Origin: Bacteroidales bacterium
GTDB lineage: Bacteria; Bacteroidota; Bacteroidia; Bacteroidales; UBA932
Assembly (NCBI GenBank): GCA_015060395.1
Contig: SUYP01000017.1
Coordinates: 1-64,000 of the forward strand
Length of the DNA: 64,000 nt
Direction of reading: 5' to 3'
In this document: in pieces, positions 27,695 to 36,239 of the stretch
Layout of the letters: each line of letters opens with the position of its first letter
Position numbering within the stretch: position 1 is the first letter of the stretch
Notes under the pieces: generated by a model
What the model was told of the DNA's origin: nothing
The model's input: the letters and a program-made list of their open reading frames with translations, nothing else
Databases searched by the model: none
Made by a program: the position numbers and the translations under genes

Positions 27695-28966
27695 TTATTG
27701 CAAGTCTCCAGCAGAATGACGGATAGCAAGACCTATTGCCTTTCCAAGAAGAGGAGGAACCGCATTACCGATCTGCACCAACTGTTTATTCTTTGGTCCC
27801 TCAAAAATAAAATCATCTGGAAACGATTGTAAACGTGCCATTTCCCTGGCAGTAAGCACTCTTGGTAATCTTGGATGGACATTTACTCCTCCGTGATTCT
27901 CTTTGATCGTACACGAAGCTTCATTCCAAGGGCATTTTTTCCAGGCATCGGAATATCCTTTATACAGACTCTGTCCCTCAGGACAGGCTGCCATCCTTGC
28001 TTGCATTTCAGGCGTATGTCTGGTAGGTACGTGATTGAAATCCTTATCTTCCGGATGATCTATCAAATCACCTATAGCCTGACCCGTAGTCACATATTCA
28101 TCTGGTGAAATCAATGGCTGAGGATGATAATTTCTCTTGCCAATACGATTGCCTATAAAAATCACACGTTCTCTTTTCTGTGGAACAGTATAGTCAGCAG
28201 CACATAATGTAGTAACATTCATCTCATAGCCGATATTTCTGAAATCGGAGATTATTTTCTGCTCGACCATACCGCCAAGCATTGACCTGAGCCCCTTGAC
28301 ATTCTCACATACCACAAAGTCCGGCTTCAGGTAATCAACTATTTCCAGCAGCTCCTTATACAGAGAATTTCTAGGATCATCAACGATCCTGTTTCCGGCC
28401 ATACTGAACCCCTGACAAGGGAATCCACCGGCTACGACACTTAAATGTTTTCCTTGCAACTGGTTCTCAATTACTTCATAAAAAAGCTGTTTGACCTCCG
28501 GCTTAGTGATATCTCCATTTACAAAAGGATGCTTGAAATTCCTCGAATACGTCATTCCGGCCTCACGGAACCAATCCAGTCCGCAAATACCCTGGAGTCC
28601 TGCCATCTCCAAGCCTTTTGAAAGCCCTCCAGCACCACAGAAACAGTCAACAAAAGTCATTTCCGACTCCGAGAGATTATCCCAGACATTTGTCAAATCA
28701 CACCAATTGATGAGATCATATTTCGGAGTATTCCGTACAGGCAGATGCTCTTCCACTACATTGCCAAAGAGATCATAATTGACAGCGGACTCACTACCAG
28801 ACTTATCGTTAATGAAGTGTTCCAATGCACTTTTAGGAATCCTGTAGTTACCCCCGACCTTTACAGCACCAAGATGTCCGGCAGCAATATACCTCCTGAT
28901 TGATTTCTGTGAGAGCGTAAGATGCTCTGCTACTTCTGCTATTGTATAGTAATCTTTTATTTCCAT
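27695..28966 (-). CDS. DNA cytosine-5 methyltransferase with N-terminal helix-turn-helix
   Basis: The 423-residue protein has an N-terminal excisionase/MerR-like HTH (residues 1-52, YTIAEVAEHLTLSQKSIRRYI plus KVGGNYRIPKSALEHF). It is followed by an m5C methyltransferase: motif I FVDCFCGAGG (105-114), motif IV PCQ with the catalytic Cys184, motif VI ENV (221-223), motif VIII QKRER (263-267) and the C-terminal motif X (VQIGNAVPPLLGKAIG). Start at ATG 28964-28966 is fixed by a promoter just upstream; a longer frame to 29104 crosses that promoter. Immediately upstream on the same strand is a putative nuclease, so this is a type II restriction-modification pair. The HTH may bind the repeats at the transcription start. 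Base composition is more AT-rich than the neighbours, suggesting transfer. Confidence 0.92.
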   Translation of the reverse strand: MEIKDYYTIAEVAEHLTLSQKSIRRYIAAGHLGAVKVGGNYRIPKSALEHFINDKSGSESAVNYDLFGNVVEEHLPVRNTPKYDLINWCDLTNVWDNLSESEMTFVDCFCGAGGLSKGLEMAGLQGICGLDWFREAGMTYSRNFKHPFVNGDITKPEVKQLFYEVIENQLQGKHLSVVAGGFPCQGFSMAGNRIVDDPRNSLYKELLEIVDYLKPDFVVCENVKGLRSMLGGMVEQKIISDFRNIGYEMNVTTLCAADYTVPQKRERVIFIGNRIGKRNYHPQPLISPDEYVTTGQAIGDLIDHPEDKDFNHVPTRHTPEMQARMAACPEGQSLYKGYSDAWKKCPWNEASCTIKENHGGVNVHPRLPRVLTAREMARLQSFPDDFIFEGPKNKQLVQIGNAVPPLLGKAIGLAIRHSAGDLQ

Positions 28967-28987
28967 TGAGCCATCATTGTGTCTAGG

Positions 28988-29005
28988 ATTGTCCACTATT
29001 GTCCA
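28988..29005 (-). promoter_or_regulatory. Candidate operator: two direct repeats 10 bp apart
   Basis: On the minus strand TGGACAAT occurs twice with a 10-bp period, one DNA turn. The repeats lie just downstream of the -7 element, about +5 to +22 of the methyltransferase transcript. Inferred binding site for the enzyme's own HTH domain. Confidence 0.45.
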
Positions 29006-29014
29006 ATCTATATG

Positions 29015-29045
29015 CAAATATAGGACTATAAAATTAAACTTCAAA
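29015..29045 (-). promoter_or_regulatory. Canonical promoter of the methyltransferase gene
   Basis: Minus strand TTTG (29042-29045), exactly 19 bp, TATATTTG (29015-29022). It lies between the nuclease stop and the methyltransferase start, so the methyltransferase can be transcribed separately. Confidence 0.8.
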
Positions 29046-29057
29046 TGGAAACGGAAA

Positions 29058-29879
29058 CTATTGCTCGACCATACAGATGTGAATATTAAAGCCGTGAACT
29101 TCAATATCGAAACAGTTATCCTTGGAATTCAGATTATTCAGAAGATATCCGACAACTCCTTCCGGATCAGAAAGCCACTTATCCTGGTCTGAGACCAGAT
29201 AGTACATTCTGTTAAGTCCCCAGTTATGTCGGCAACCCTCAGCCATCTTCCTCATTCTATCCGAATCCGCACCTTTATATAATTCAAAAGCAAGCGACTT
29301 CTTTTCTTCTAACGTCATTTTGCCAGCCAAGTGCTTCCATTCATCCGGATGAGATGTTATTTTAAGGTCGTATGGAACACCATCATATATGAAATCCGTC
29401 ACGCTCTTGTTACCTATAGGAGGAATGACAGAAGGGATATCACGGATTATGGCTGTCTCACATATATCGTGAGAAGCAACCATAAAATACTCATGTTTCA
29501 TTATATCAGATCCTAGTTCCAGAAACTCTTCAAGTGATATTCTCCCATCGCAACATTCTCTGACTCTATCTTGAATAGACAGATGCAACATAGAGGGACG
29601 GGCACCGTGCCAATTATGACCTTTCAAAAGTCCGGATTTCAAATGATCTATATGTCGTCCGAAATCACAGGGATTCCATTGTTCGCGGAACAAATCACGT
29701 ATTTCATCTAAAGAAATGGCTTGCGGACACTCATTATATGCCGCAGCAAGTTTTTTAAACGATGGACTGGAAGGATATTTTATACCTTTCATCTTGAAAA
29801 GCTGACAGATATCTTCCTTATTAGACATATACTCTATGCAATGAGTAATCAGGTCAATTTCAATCTGAGAATTTACCAT
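29058..29879 (-). CDS. Putative type II restriction endonuclease
   Basis: I do not recognise the 273-residue protein by overall sequence. Supporting a nuclease: a PD-(D/E)XK-like arrangement with Asp162 (VTDFIYD), Asp171 and Lys173 (PYDLKIT), preceded by a hydrophobic strand. The position directly beside a cytosine methyltransferase is also typical. Residues about 60-110 contain conserved-looking aromatic blocks (FREQWNPCDFGRHIDHL). The gene is AT-rich relative to neighbours. It starts 35 bp after the LptF/G-like gene and may be read from the tgt promoter; no good promoter of its own is visible. Specificity cannot be predicted. Confidence 0.65.
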   Translation of the reverse strand: MVNSQIEIDLITHCIEYMSNKEDICQLFKMKGIKYPSSPSFKKLAAAYNECPQAISLDEIRDLFREQWNPCDFGRHIDHLKSGLLKGHNWHGARPSMLHLSIQDRVRECCDGRISLEEFLELGSDIMKHEYFMVASHDICETAIIRDIPSVIPPIGNKSVTDFIYDGVPYDLKITSHPDEWKHLAGKMTLEEKKSLAFELYKGADSDRMRKMAEGCRHNWGLNRMYYLVSDQDKWLSDPEGVVGYLLNNLNSKDNCFDIEVHGFNIHICMVEQ

Positions 29880-29914
29880 AACAACAGATGAACAATCTAT
29901 TCGGAATATATGAA

Positions 29915-31012
29915 TTACTTCGGCGCTATCCTGTAAAGGAAGCCGGCGATGATGGCGAAGACTATGTTCGGGAGCCAGAGGGCTATTGCCGGCGGGAGCG
30001 TGTCGGTGTGGACAAACATCTGGCTGAAGCGCAGGAAGAGGATATAGGTGAATGCGAGGGCGATACCTATACCGATATTCCAGCCAATGCCGCCGCGACG
30101 TTTTTTAGACGAGAGCGCCACACCCATAATCGTCAGGATGAAAGCTGAGAACGGGAGAGCGAAACGGGTATTCTTCTCGATCAGAGCCATCTTTACATTG
30201 GCATCTCCTCTCATCTTCTGGACACGTATCATCTCGTCCAGTTCATAATAATCCATCGTCTGGACAGTCTTTTCATTGAAGTAGAAATCCTTGACACTCA
30301 ATGGGATCACTGTATCCATCTGCCTTCCGCTGCGTATCCTGTCGGTCAGATCCTCGTTATAGTCTCGGATAAAATATTTCTTCAGCCTCCAGCTCTGCCT
30401 TGTCGTATCATATACGGCAGTCTCGGCAGATATCTTCGAAACGAGCTTGTTGTCCTCTATCCTTTCCAGAGTGAAGCGGTAGGCCGTATTGTTCCAGGAG
30501 CTGAATGACTCGGCATAGACAAACTCTCCGGGAGCTATCTGATAATGCACATTTCGTCCCACGCTCTTGGTCTTGTCCTTGAAGTACTGGTTCTCGAACT
30601 CCACCCTGGTCTTGTTGGCGTCAGGTATGACAAACAGATTGAGACACAGGGAGAAAGCCGCAATAAGGGCCGCAGAGAACATATACGGAACCATCATCCT
30701 GTGAAAACTGATTCCGCAGGAGAGGATGGCGATGATCTCGGAGTCAGCGGCCATCTTCGAAGTGAAGAATATCACCGTTATGAATACGAACAGCGGACTG
30801 AACATATTCATAAAGTACGGAACGAAATTCACATAATAATCGAAGATGATGGCCCTCAGAGGCGCCTCCTTAGCCACGAAATCGTCGATTCGTTCACTGA
30901 TATCGAAGATTATGACAATGCCTATGATCAGGATCAGCGCCACGAAGAAGGTGCTGATGAACTTCCTGATTATATACAGGTCAATCTTTCTTGGTCTGAG
31001 ATCAAACTCCAT
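29915..31012 (-). CDS. LptF/LptG-family permease
   Basis: The 365-residue member of the YjgP/YjgQ family provides membrane subunits of the Lpt transporter, which moves LPS to the outer membrane. Six helices: about 12-35, 50-80 and 100-125, then 265-285, 300-320 and 335-355, around a periplasmic domain of about 130 residues. The first segment (DLYIIRKFISTFFVALILII) is typical. The partner permease is presumably the N-terminal half of the fusion at 22113. It lies 4 bp downstream of tgt. Confidence 0.9.
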   Translation of the reverse strand: MEFDLRPRKIDLYIIRKFISTFFVALILIIGIVIIFDISERIDDFVAKEAPLRAIIFDYYVNFVPYFMNMFSPLFVFITVIFFTSKMAADSEIIAILSCGISFHRMMVPYMFSAALIAAFSLCLNLFVIPDANKTRVEFENQYFKDKTKSVGRNVHYQIAPGEFVYAESFSSWNNTAYRFTLERIEDNKLVSKISAETAVYDTTRQSWRLKKYFIRDYNEDLTDRIRSGRQMDTVIPLSVKDFYFNEKTVQTMDYYELDEMIRVQKMRGDANVKMALIEKNTRFALPFSAFILTIMGVALSSKKRRGGIGWNIGIGIALAFTYILFLRFSQMFVHTDTLPPAIALWLPNIVFAIIAGFLYRIAPK

Positions 31013-31016
31013 TTTC

Positions 31017-32147
31017 TTATAGTCTTGTAGTTATCCTGCGCACCGTCTCGTCTTTCCAGGCCTTGAAATCACCGGCCTTGATATGCTTGCGTGCTTCACG
31101 TACGAGATCAAGGTAGAATGCAAGGTTATGTTCACTCGCTATCTGTCCTGCGAAAATCTCACCGGACACAAAGAGATGACGCAGATATGCCTTTGTATAT
31201 GTATGATCCACGAAGGATGTTCCCTTCGGGTCAAGCGGTGAAAAATCATCCGCCCATTTCTTGTTCTTCATATTCATTATGCCGTCCCAGGTAAATAGCA
31301 TACCGTTACGGCCGTTTCTTGTCGGCATCACACAGTCGAACATATCCACTCCCCTCGCAATTCCCTCGAGAAGATTCGCCGGTGTGCCGACACCCATAAG
31401 GTAGCGAGGCTTGTCATCCGGCATTATCGGGCATACGACTTCCAGCATCTCATACATCTTCTCAGTAGGTTCTCCCACAGCAAGTCCTCCTATGGCATAT
31501 CCTTCGCGGTCAAGGGCTGCAGCGTGCTCTACAGCCTCACGACGAAGATCAGGATAGACGCATCCCTGGATGATCGGGAAAAGAGCCTGTGAGTAGCCGT
31601 ACAATGGCTCTGTCTCATCAAAATGCTTCACGCAGCGCTCAAGCCACCTCTGGGTAAGCTTGAGGGACTTCTTTGCATAGTTGTAATCTGCATCACCCGG
31701 GCAGCATTCATCCAGAGCCATAACTATATCGGCTCCGATTATACGCTGGGTGTCCATATTGTTTTCCGGAGTGAAGATATGCTTCGAACCGTCTATATGC
31801 GAGCGGAAGATGCAGCCGTCCTCGGTCAGCTTCCTGATAGGGCTGAGGGAAAACACCTGAAATCCGCCGCTGTCTGTAAGTATCGGTCTGTCCCAGGATT
31901 CGAACTTGTGGAGTCCGCCGGCAGCCTTGAGCACTTCAAGACCTGGACGGAGATAAAGATGATATGTATTTCCAAGGATTATTTCTGCCTTGATGTCATC
32001 CTTGAGGTCTCTATGATATATACCCTTTACCGAGCCGACAGTGCCCACCGGCATAAAGATCGGAGTCTCGATCTGTCCGTGGTCAGTAGTTATCACACCG
32101 CATCTGGCAGCGGAATTAGGGTCATTGTATGTCTTTACGAATTTCAT
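31017..32147 (-). CDS. tgt: Queuine/preQ1 tRNA-ribosyltransferase
   Basis: The 376-residue enzyme exchanges guanine 34 for the queuosine precursor in GUN-anticodon tRNAs. The active-site blocks TDSGGFQVFSL and FDCVMPTRNGRNG, with the nucleophilic Asp, and GGLAVGEP are present. The usual zinc-binding Cys-X-Cys-X2-Cys segment is replaced by SPLDPKGTSFVD, with no cysteine, although the following TKAYLRHL and the HNLAFY His are kept. My recollection is that this is a Bacteroidota trait. It is divergently transcribed from the nucleoside permease. Confidence 0.95.
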   Translation of the reverse strand: MKFVKTYNDPNSAARCGVITTDHGQIETPIFMPVGTVGSVKGIYHRDLKDDIKAEIILGNTYHLYLRPGLEVLKAAGGLHKFESWDRPILTDSGGFQVFSLSPIRKLTEDGCIFRSHIDGSKHIFTPENNMDTQRIIGADIVMALDECCPGDADYNYAKKSLKLTQRWLERCVKHFDETEPLYGYSQALFPIIQGCVYPDLRREAVEHAAALDREGYAIGGLAVGEPTEKMYEMLEVVCPIMPDDKPRYLMGVGTPANLLEGIARGVDMFDCVMPTRNGRNGMLFTWDGIMNMKNKKWADDFSPLDPKGTSFVDHTYTKAYLRHLFVSGEIFAGQIASEHNLAFYLDLVREARKHIKAGDFKAWKDETVRRITTRL

Positions 32148-32165
32148 TCAAATCATTTTAACCGT

Positions 32166-32173
32166 CAAAGATA
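32166..32173 (-). promoter_or_regulatory. -7 element for the tgt operon
   Basis: Minus-strand TATCTTTG, 18 bp before the tgt ATG. The divergent permease promoter is 22 bp away. Confidence 0.6.
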
Positions 32174-32195
32174 ACAACTTTTATTCAAAAACGAT

Positions 32196-32203
32196 TATCT
32201 TTG
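32196..32203 (+). promoter_or_regulatory. -7 element for the nucleoside permease
   Basis: TATCTTTG, 93 bp before the ATG at 32297, implying a leader of about 90 bases. Confidence 0.6.
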
Positions 32204-32296
32204 TCTGATACATAGCCAAAAGAAGCACCGTAAGCCGCCGCATCAAGCGTCAGCAAAGGTGCATCATATTGATTAATAGCATTAAAAAGAATAACT

Positions 32297-33580
32297 ATGA
32301 ACAAATCAATCAAACTAAGACTCATCGTGATGAATGTCATCCAATGGGCAGTCTGGGGTTCCTATCTCACATCTATGGGAAGCTACCTCGCATCTGTCGG
32401 ACTGGCCACAAGGATCGGCATCTTCTATTCTATGCAGGGTATCGTATCCATCTTTATGCCTACCCTTATGGGTATTGTTGCTGACAAATTCATTCCGGCG
32501 CAGAAGCTTCTCGGATTATGCCACGGAATCGCCGGTGCAGCTATGGCAGGAGCCGGCCTATACGGTATGACTGCAGGAAGCGAGGTTTCATTCGGAATAC
32601 TTTTCGGTCTCTATGCATTAAGCGTGGCATTCTATATGCCTACAATCGCACTTTCGAATTCCGTTGCATACAACATTCTCGAGAGAAACGGATATGACAC
32701 AGTGAAGGACTTCCCTCCTATCCGCGTATTCGGAACAATCGGATTTATCTGCGCTATGCTTTTCGTCAACTTTATGACCAACGGCAACGGCATACAGTAC
32801 CAGCATTCATACAACCAGTTCATCGTTTCCGGCATCCTCGGAATCGCTATGCTTGCATATTGCTTCACATTGCCTGAATGCCCTTGCAATGCATCAGCCG
32901 GCGAAGGACAGAGCTTTGCAGAGCGTTTCGGTCTCAAGGCCTTCTCTCTCTTCAAAGACAGGCAGATGGCCATATTCTTCATTTTCTCGATGCTTCTCGG
33001 AGTTGCTCTCCAGATTACCAACGGCTTTGCAAATCCGTTCATTTCGCATTTCCAGGAAATTCCGGAATTCGCTCAGGCCTGGGGTGCCCGTAACGCAAAT
33101 GCACTCATTTCGATATCACAGGTATCCGAGACTCTCGGCATCCTTCTCATCCCGGTAGCAATGAGATTGTTCGGAATCAAGAAGGTTATGCTCATCGCAA
33201 TGTTCGCCTGGGTTCTCCGTTTCGGTCTTTTTGGTGCCGGTGACCCGGGTTCAGGAGTATGGATGCTTATCCTCTCTATGATCGTCTATGGAGTCGCATT
33301 CGACTTCTTCAACATTTCCGGTTCCCTTTATGTCAATATGAGGACCACTGCAAAGATCCAGAACAGTGCACAGGGTCTCTTTATGCTTATGACCAACGGT
33401 ATCGGTGCTACAATAGGAACGCTCAGCGCTCAGGCTGTCGTGAACCATTTCGTTTATAATGCCGCCGATCCGAACTGGAGTGCTGCCTGGTACGTATTCG
33501 CAGGATACGCTCTGGTTGTTGCCATCCTGTTTATGATTCTCTTCAAAGAGCCTAAGGATTCGACAGCCAAGGTAGCTTAA
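32297..33580 (+). CDS. Nucleoside permease of the MFS (NupG-like)
   Basis: The 427-residue protein has twelve predicted membrane helices and belongs to the nucleoside:H+ symporter family (NupG/XapB type). Recognised by NVIQWAVWGSYLTSMGSYL at the start, FYMPTIALSNSVAYN around 115 and FPPIRVFGTIGFI around 140. It imports nucleosides, in keeping with the secreted nuclease and deoxynucleoside kinase in this window. Single-gene unit followed by a long convergent terminator hairpin. Confidence 0.88.
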   Translation: MNKSIKLRLIVMNVIQWAVWGSYLTSMGSYLASVGLATRIGIFYSMQGIVSIFMPTLMGIVADKFIPAQKLLGLCHGIAGAAMAGAGLYGMTAGSEVSFGILFGLYALSVAFYMPTIALSNSVAYNILERNGYDTVKDFPPIRVFGTIGFICAMLFVNFMTNGNGIQYQHSYNQFIVSGILGIAMLAYCFTLPECPCNASAGEGQSFAERFGLKAFSLFKDRQMAIFFIFSMLLGVALQITNGFANPFISHFQEIPEFAQAWGARNANALISISQVSETLGILLIPVAMRLFGIKKVMLIAMFAWVLRFGLFGAGDPGSGVWMLILSMIVYGVAFDFFNISGSLYVNMRTTAKIQNSAQGLFMLMTNGIGATIGTLSAQAVVNHFVYNAADPNWSAAWYVFAGYALVVAILFMILFKEPKDSTAKVA

Positions 33581-33588
33581 TCAGATAC

Positions 33589-33696
33589 TCAAACAGATCC
33601 GGCCGACTGGTTGAAGGTGACGTGCCACCCCCGGCTAGGGGGTACCCTCGAAGAGGGTGGGGGTCACCGGAACACCAGTCGGCCGGATCTGTTTGA
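33589..33696. terminator. Convergent terminator hairpin with structured insert
   Basis: The outer arms at 33589-33610 and 33675-33696 are perfectly complementary over 22 bp. The loop holds a 53-bp element (33616-33668): ends GGTGAC/GTCACC pair, and the two inner hairpins are CACCCCC-GGCTA-GGGGGT and ACCCTC-GAA-GAGGGT (they share one base). The same element, with compensatory changes, is at 7252-7306. It separates the plus-strand permease from the minus-strand M3 peptidase. Confidence 0.8.
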
Positions 33697-33706
33697 TTAC
33701 GTAAGA

Positions 33707-35800
33707 CTATCTGGTCAGTCCGAGCTTCTTCATAAGAGCCTCAGGCTGAGGGTCGTGACCGCGGAAATTGCGATAGATGACAGCCTCATCCTCTGCCCCA
33801 CCCTTTGAAAGGATGTTTTCACGGAATGAGTGAGAAACCTCGGTGTTGAAGATTCCCTTCTCCTTGAAGAGAGAGAATGCGTCAGCCTCAAGAACCTCTG
33901 CCCACTTATATGAATAGTAGCCGGCTGAATATCCGCCTGAGAATATATGCGAGAATGATGTAGAGAATGCAGAACCCTCAACAGAAGGCATAACAGCGTA
34001 TGGCGCAAGAGTCTTCTGCTCAAATTCTACGGTTGTCTCTGCAGGTAGCTCTGTAAGTGAGTGCCAAGCCATATCGAGATATCCGAAATGAAGCTGACGC
34101 ACCTGGCCGTAACCTGCAAGGTAATTCTTGGCAGCCACAACCTTCTCAATAAGTTCTGCAGGAATCTGTTCCCCTGTCTGATAATGCTTTGCGAATGAAT
34201 TCAGATATTCAGGCTCGAACGCCCAGTTCTCCATAATCTGAGAAGGAAGCTCAACGAAGTCACGTGAAACATTTGTTCCAGTAAGCGAACCATATCTGCC
34301 CTCCGCAAAAATGCCGTGAAGAGCGTGTCCGAACTCGTGGAGGAATGTAGTAAGCTCATCGTGAGTGATGAGAGCCGGTGCATCAGCTGTAGGCTTGGTG
34401 AAGTTCATAACTGTGCTGATGAAAGGTCTGTACTCTACACCGTCCCTGATGCTCTGTCCGCGGAATTCAGTCATCCACGCACCGCCTCTCTTGCTAGCAC
34501 GAGGGAAGAAGTCCGCATAGAAGAGTGCCAGATGGCGGCCGTCCGCATCATTCACCTCATACACCTTCACATCTTCGTGATATACAGGGACATTATCGAG
34601 CTGCTTGAATGTAATGCCATAGAGGCGTGTAGCAAGACCAAACACAGCATTGATGCAGCTCTCAAGCTGGAAATAAGGCTTGAGTTCCTCCGCACTGAGT
34701 GAGTACTCAGCCTGCTGGTACTTCTCTGACCAGAAACTGAAGTCCCAAGGCATAAGCTGTGACTCTTCAAAACCGTTCTTCTTCGCAAAAGCAAGCACAT
34801 CAGCAACATCCTTCTTCGCGAACTCCATTGAAGGCTCAAGAAGGTTCTTGATGAACTCATTGACTGTCACCTTATTCTTGGCCATTCTTTCCTCAAGGGC
34901 ATAGTCAGCGTAGGTCTCATATCCGAGGATGTTTGCAATCTTGATCCTGAGGTCAACAATCTTCTTGACAATCTCGGTATTGTCATTCTCGCCGCCGATA
35001 GCTCTTGTGTTATAAGCTGTCCAGATTTCCTTGCGGAGTTCCCTTTCGGTGCTGTACTTGAGGAACGGGCTGTAGCTTGGAGCATCAAGTGTGAACGCCC
35101 AGCCTTCAAGTCCTTTCTCAGCCGCTGTTTCGGCCGCCATTGTCTTCACGAATCCCGGCAGGCCGCCAAGCTTGGTCGAATCGGTTATATTGAGGACGTA
35201 CGCATTGGTCGCTGCAAGTACGTTCTTGCTGAACTGAAGAGTAGTAAGCGACAACTCCTCAGACCACTTGCTGTAGAGGGCCTTGTCCTCATCGGAAAGG
35301 TTTGCTCCACCGCGTACGAAGCTCTTGTAATTATCCTCCAGAAGCTTCATCTGGTCCGGTGCGAGTCCGAGTTCGTCCTTCTTCTCATATACAGCCTTCA
35401 CTCTCTGGAAAAGGTCGTTGTTGAGAGACACGTACATAGAATACTCTGTGAGCATAGGAGAGACACTTTCAGCGATCTGCTGCATCTCGTCATCAGTATC
35501 GGCTTCCATAAGGTTGAAGAAGATTCCGGCAACATTGTTCAGAGTCTGTCCGGACACTTCCATAGCCTCAATCGTGTTTTCGAAGGTAGGTTCCTCCTTA
35601 TTCGCCACGATAGCATCGATTTCAGCCTTGGCTTCAGCGATTCCAGCCTCGAATGCCGGAAGGTAATGTTCATTCTTGATCTTGTCGAATTCTGGAGCGC
35701 CGAAAGGAGCCGACGACTCCGTCAGAAGCGGATTTTCCATACTGTTGCAACTGCAGATTAATGCAAGCGCAGAGCCTGCGATAAGTAATTTTTTTGCCAT
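33707..35800 (-). CDS. M3-family peptidyl-dipeptidase lipoprotein
   Basis: The protein of about 697 residues is of the M3 (Dcp/thimet) family, which cuts short peptides. The zinc site is FLHEFGHALHG around residue 490 with the downstream Glu. A lipoprotein signal (MAKKLLIAGSALALICSC) shows that it is exported, unlike cytoplasmic M3 enzymes. ATG 35798-35800 is chosen over the TTG six bases upstream because it starts the signal peptide. The gene has a -7 element at 35841-35848, inside the 3' end of the upstream zinc-finger gene, so it can be expressed independently. Confidence 0.92.
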   Translation of the reverse strand: MAKKLLIAGSALALICSCNSMENPLLTESSAPFGAPEFDKIKNEHYLPAFEAGIAEAKAEIDAIVANKEEPTFENTIEAMEVSGQTLNNVAGIFFNLMEADTDDEMQQIAESVSPMLTEYSMYVSLNNDLFQRVKAVYEKKDELGLAPDQMKLLEDNYKSFVRGGANLSDEDKALYSKWSEELSLTTLQFSKNVLAATNAYVLNITDSTKLGGLPGFVKTMAAETAAEKGLEGWAFTLDAPSYSPFLKYSTERELRKEIWTAYNTRAIGGENDNTEIVKKIVDLRIKIANILGYETYADYALEERMAKNKVTVNEFIKNLLEPSMEFAKKDVADVLAFAKKNGFEESQLMPWDFSFWSEKYQQAEYSLSAEELKPYFQLESCINAVFGLATRLYGITFKQLDNVPVYHEDVKVYEVNDADGRHLALFYADFFPRASKRGGAWMTEFRGQSIRDGVEYRPFISTVMNFTKPTADAPALITHDELTTFLHEFGHALHGIFAEGRYGSLTGTNVSRDFVELPSQIMENWAFEPEYLNSFAKHYQTGEQIPAELIEKVVAAKNYLAGYGQVRQLHFGYLDMAWHSLTELPAETTVEFEQKTLAPYAVMPSVEGSAFSTSFSHIFSGGYSAGYYSYKWAEVLEADAFSLFKEKGIFNTEVSHSFRENILSKGGAEDEAVIYRNFRGHDPQPEALMKKLGLTR

Positions 35801-35810
35801 ATTCAATTGT

Positions 35811-36227
35811 TTATTGATCTTTCATTTCTGTTTTAATCTGCAAATTTACTGAAAGATTATTAATTTTCACTATTGAATATATTCTCGTCTTCGTCATTAT
35901 ATATTTGATATCGTAACAAGTGAATACATCGTGCTTTCCGATATGTCTGTAGGAAGTCACCATACCGGGAGCGAATCCCAGAGCCGACAGATCAACAAGG
36001 TCGGCTGAATCCATACCCATCCTGAGAATTCCGTCCAGAATCTCATAGTTCCGGTTGATGATGGCTATCACCTTGTTCCGGAATGAACGCCCCGCGCGCG
36101 CAAGGTCATTATGATGCTTTGTCCTGCAGTCTTCACAACAGAATTTCTTATCCGTCCTGCCGTAGCGGATACGGTTGCCGCACTCCAGACATACAGGCAT
36201 CTTCCTTATATTCTTATCATATCCCAT
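35811..36227 (-). CDS. Small zinc-ribbon protein
   Basis: The 138-residue protein begins at ATG 36225-36227 (MGYDKNIRKMPVCLECGNRI). A four-Cys zinc ribbon is formed by CLECG and CCEDCR (residues about 13-35), followed by helices and a beta-rich end (GMVTSYRHIGKHDVFTCYDIKY). Similar short proteins are conserved in Bacteroidales; function is unknown and DNA binding is only a guess. A longer frame to 36302 passes through the likely promoter at 36232-36239 and is rejected. Confidence 0.75.
   Translation of the reverse strand: MGYDKNIRKMPVCLECGNRIRYGRTDKKFCCEDCRTKHHNDLARAGRSFRNKVIAIINRNYEILDGILRMGMDSADLVDLSALGFAPGMVTSYRHIGKHDVFTCYDIKYIMTKTRIYSIVKINNLSVNLQIKTEMKDQ
35841..35848 (-). promoter_or_regulatory. 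-7 element for the M3 peptidase, inside a gene
   Basis: Minus-strand TAAATTTG, 40 bp before the M3 ATG and within the last codons of the zinc-ribbon gene. Confidence 0.5.
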
Positions 36228-36231
36228 ACCG

Positions 36232-36239
36232 CAAATTTG
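36232..36239 (-). promoter_or_regulatory. -7-like element abutting the zinc-ribbon start
   Basis: CAAATTTG, one mismatch from TAnnTTTG, is followed by only four bases before the ATG. A TTG lies 20 bp upstream. Implies a leaderless transcript if used. Confidence 0.35.

Noticed and set aside
28967..29104. N-terminal extension of the methyltransferase
   Set aside because: The added 46 residues cross the canonical promoter and the end of the nuclease gene.
32148..32296. Possible riboswitch in the permease or tgt leader (preQ1 expected for queuosine genes)
   Set aside because: The tgt leader is only about 15 bases, too short. The permease leader of about 90 bases shows no preQ1 or purine aptamer pattern I could recognise.
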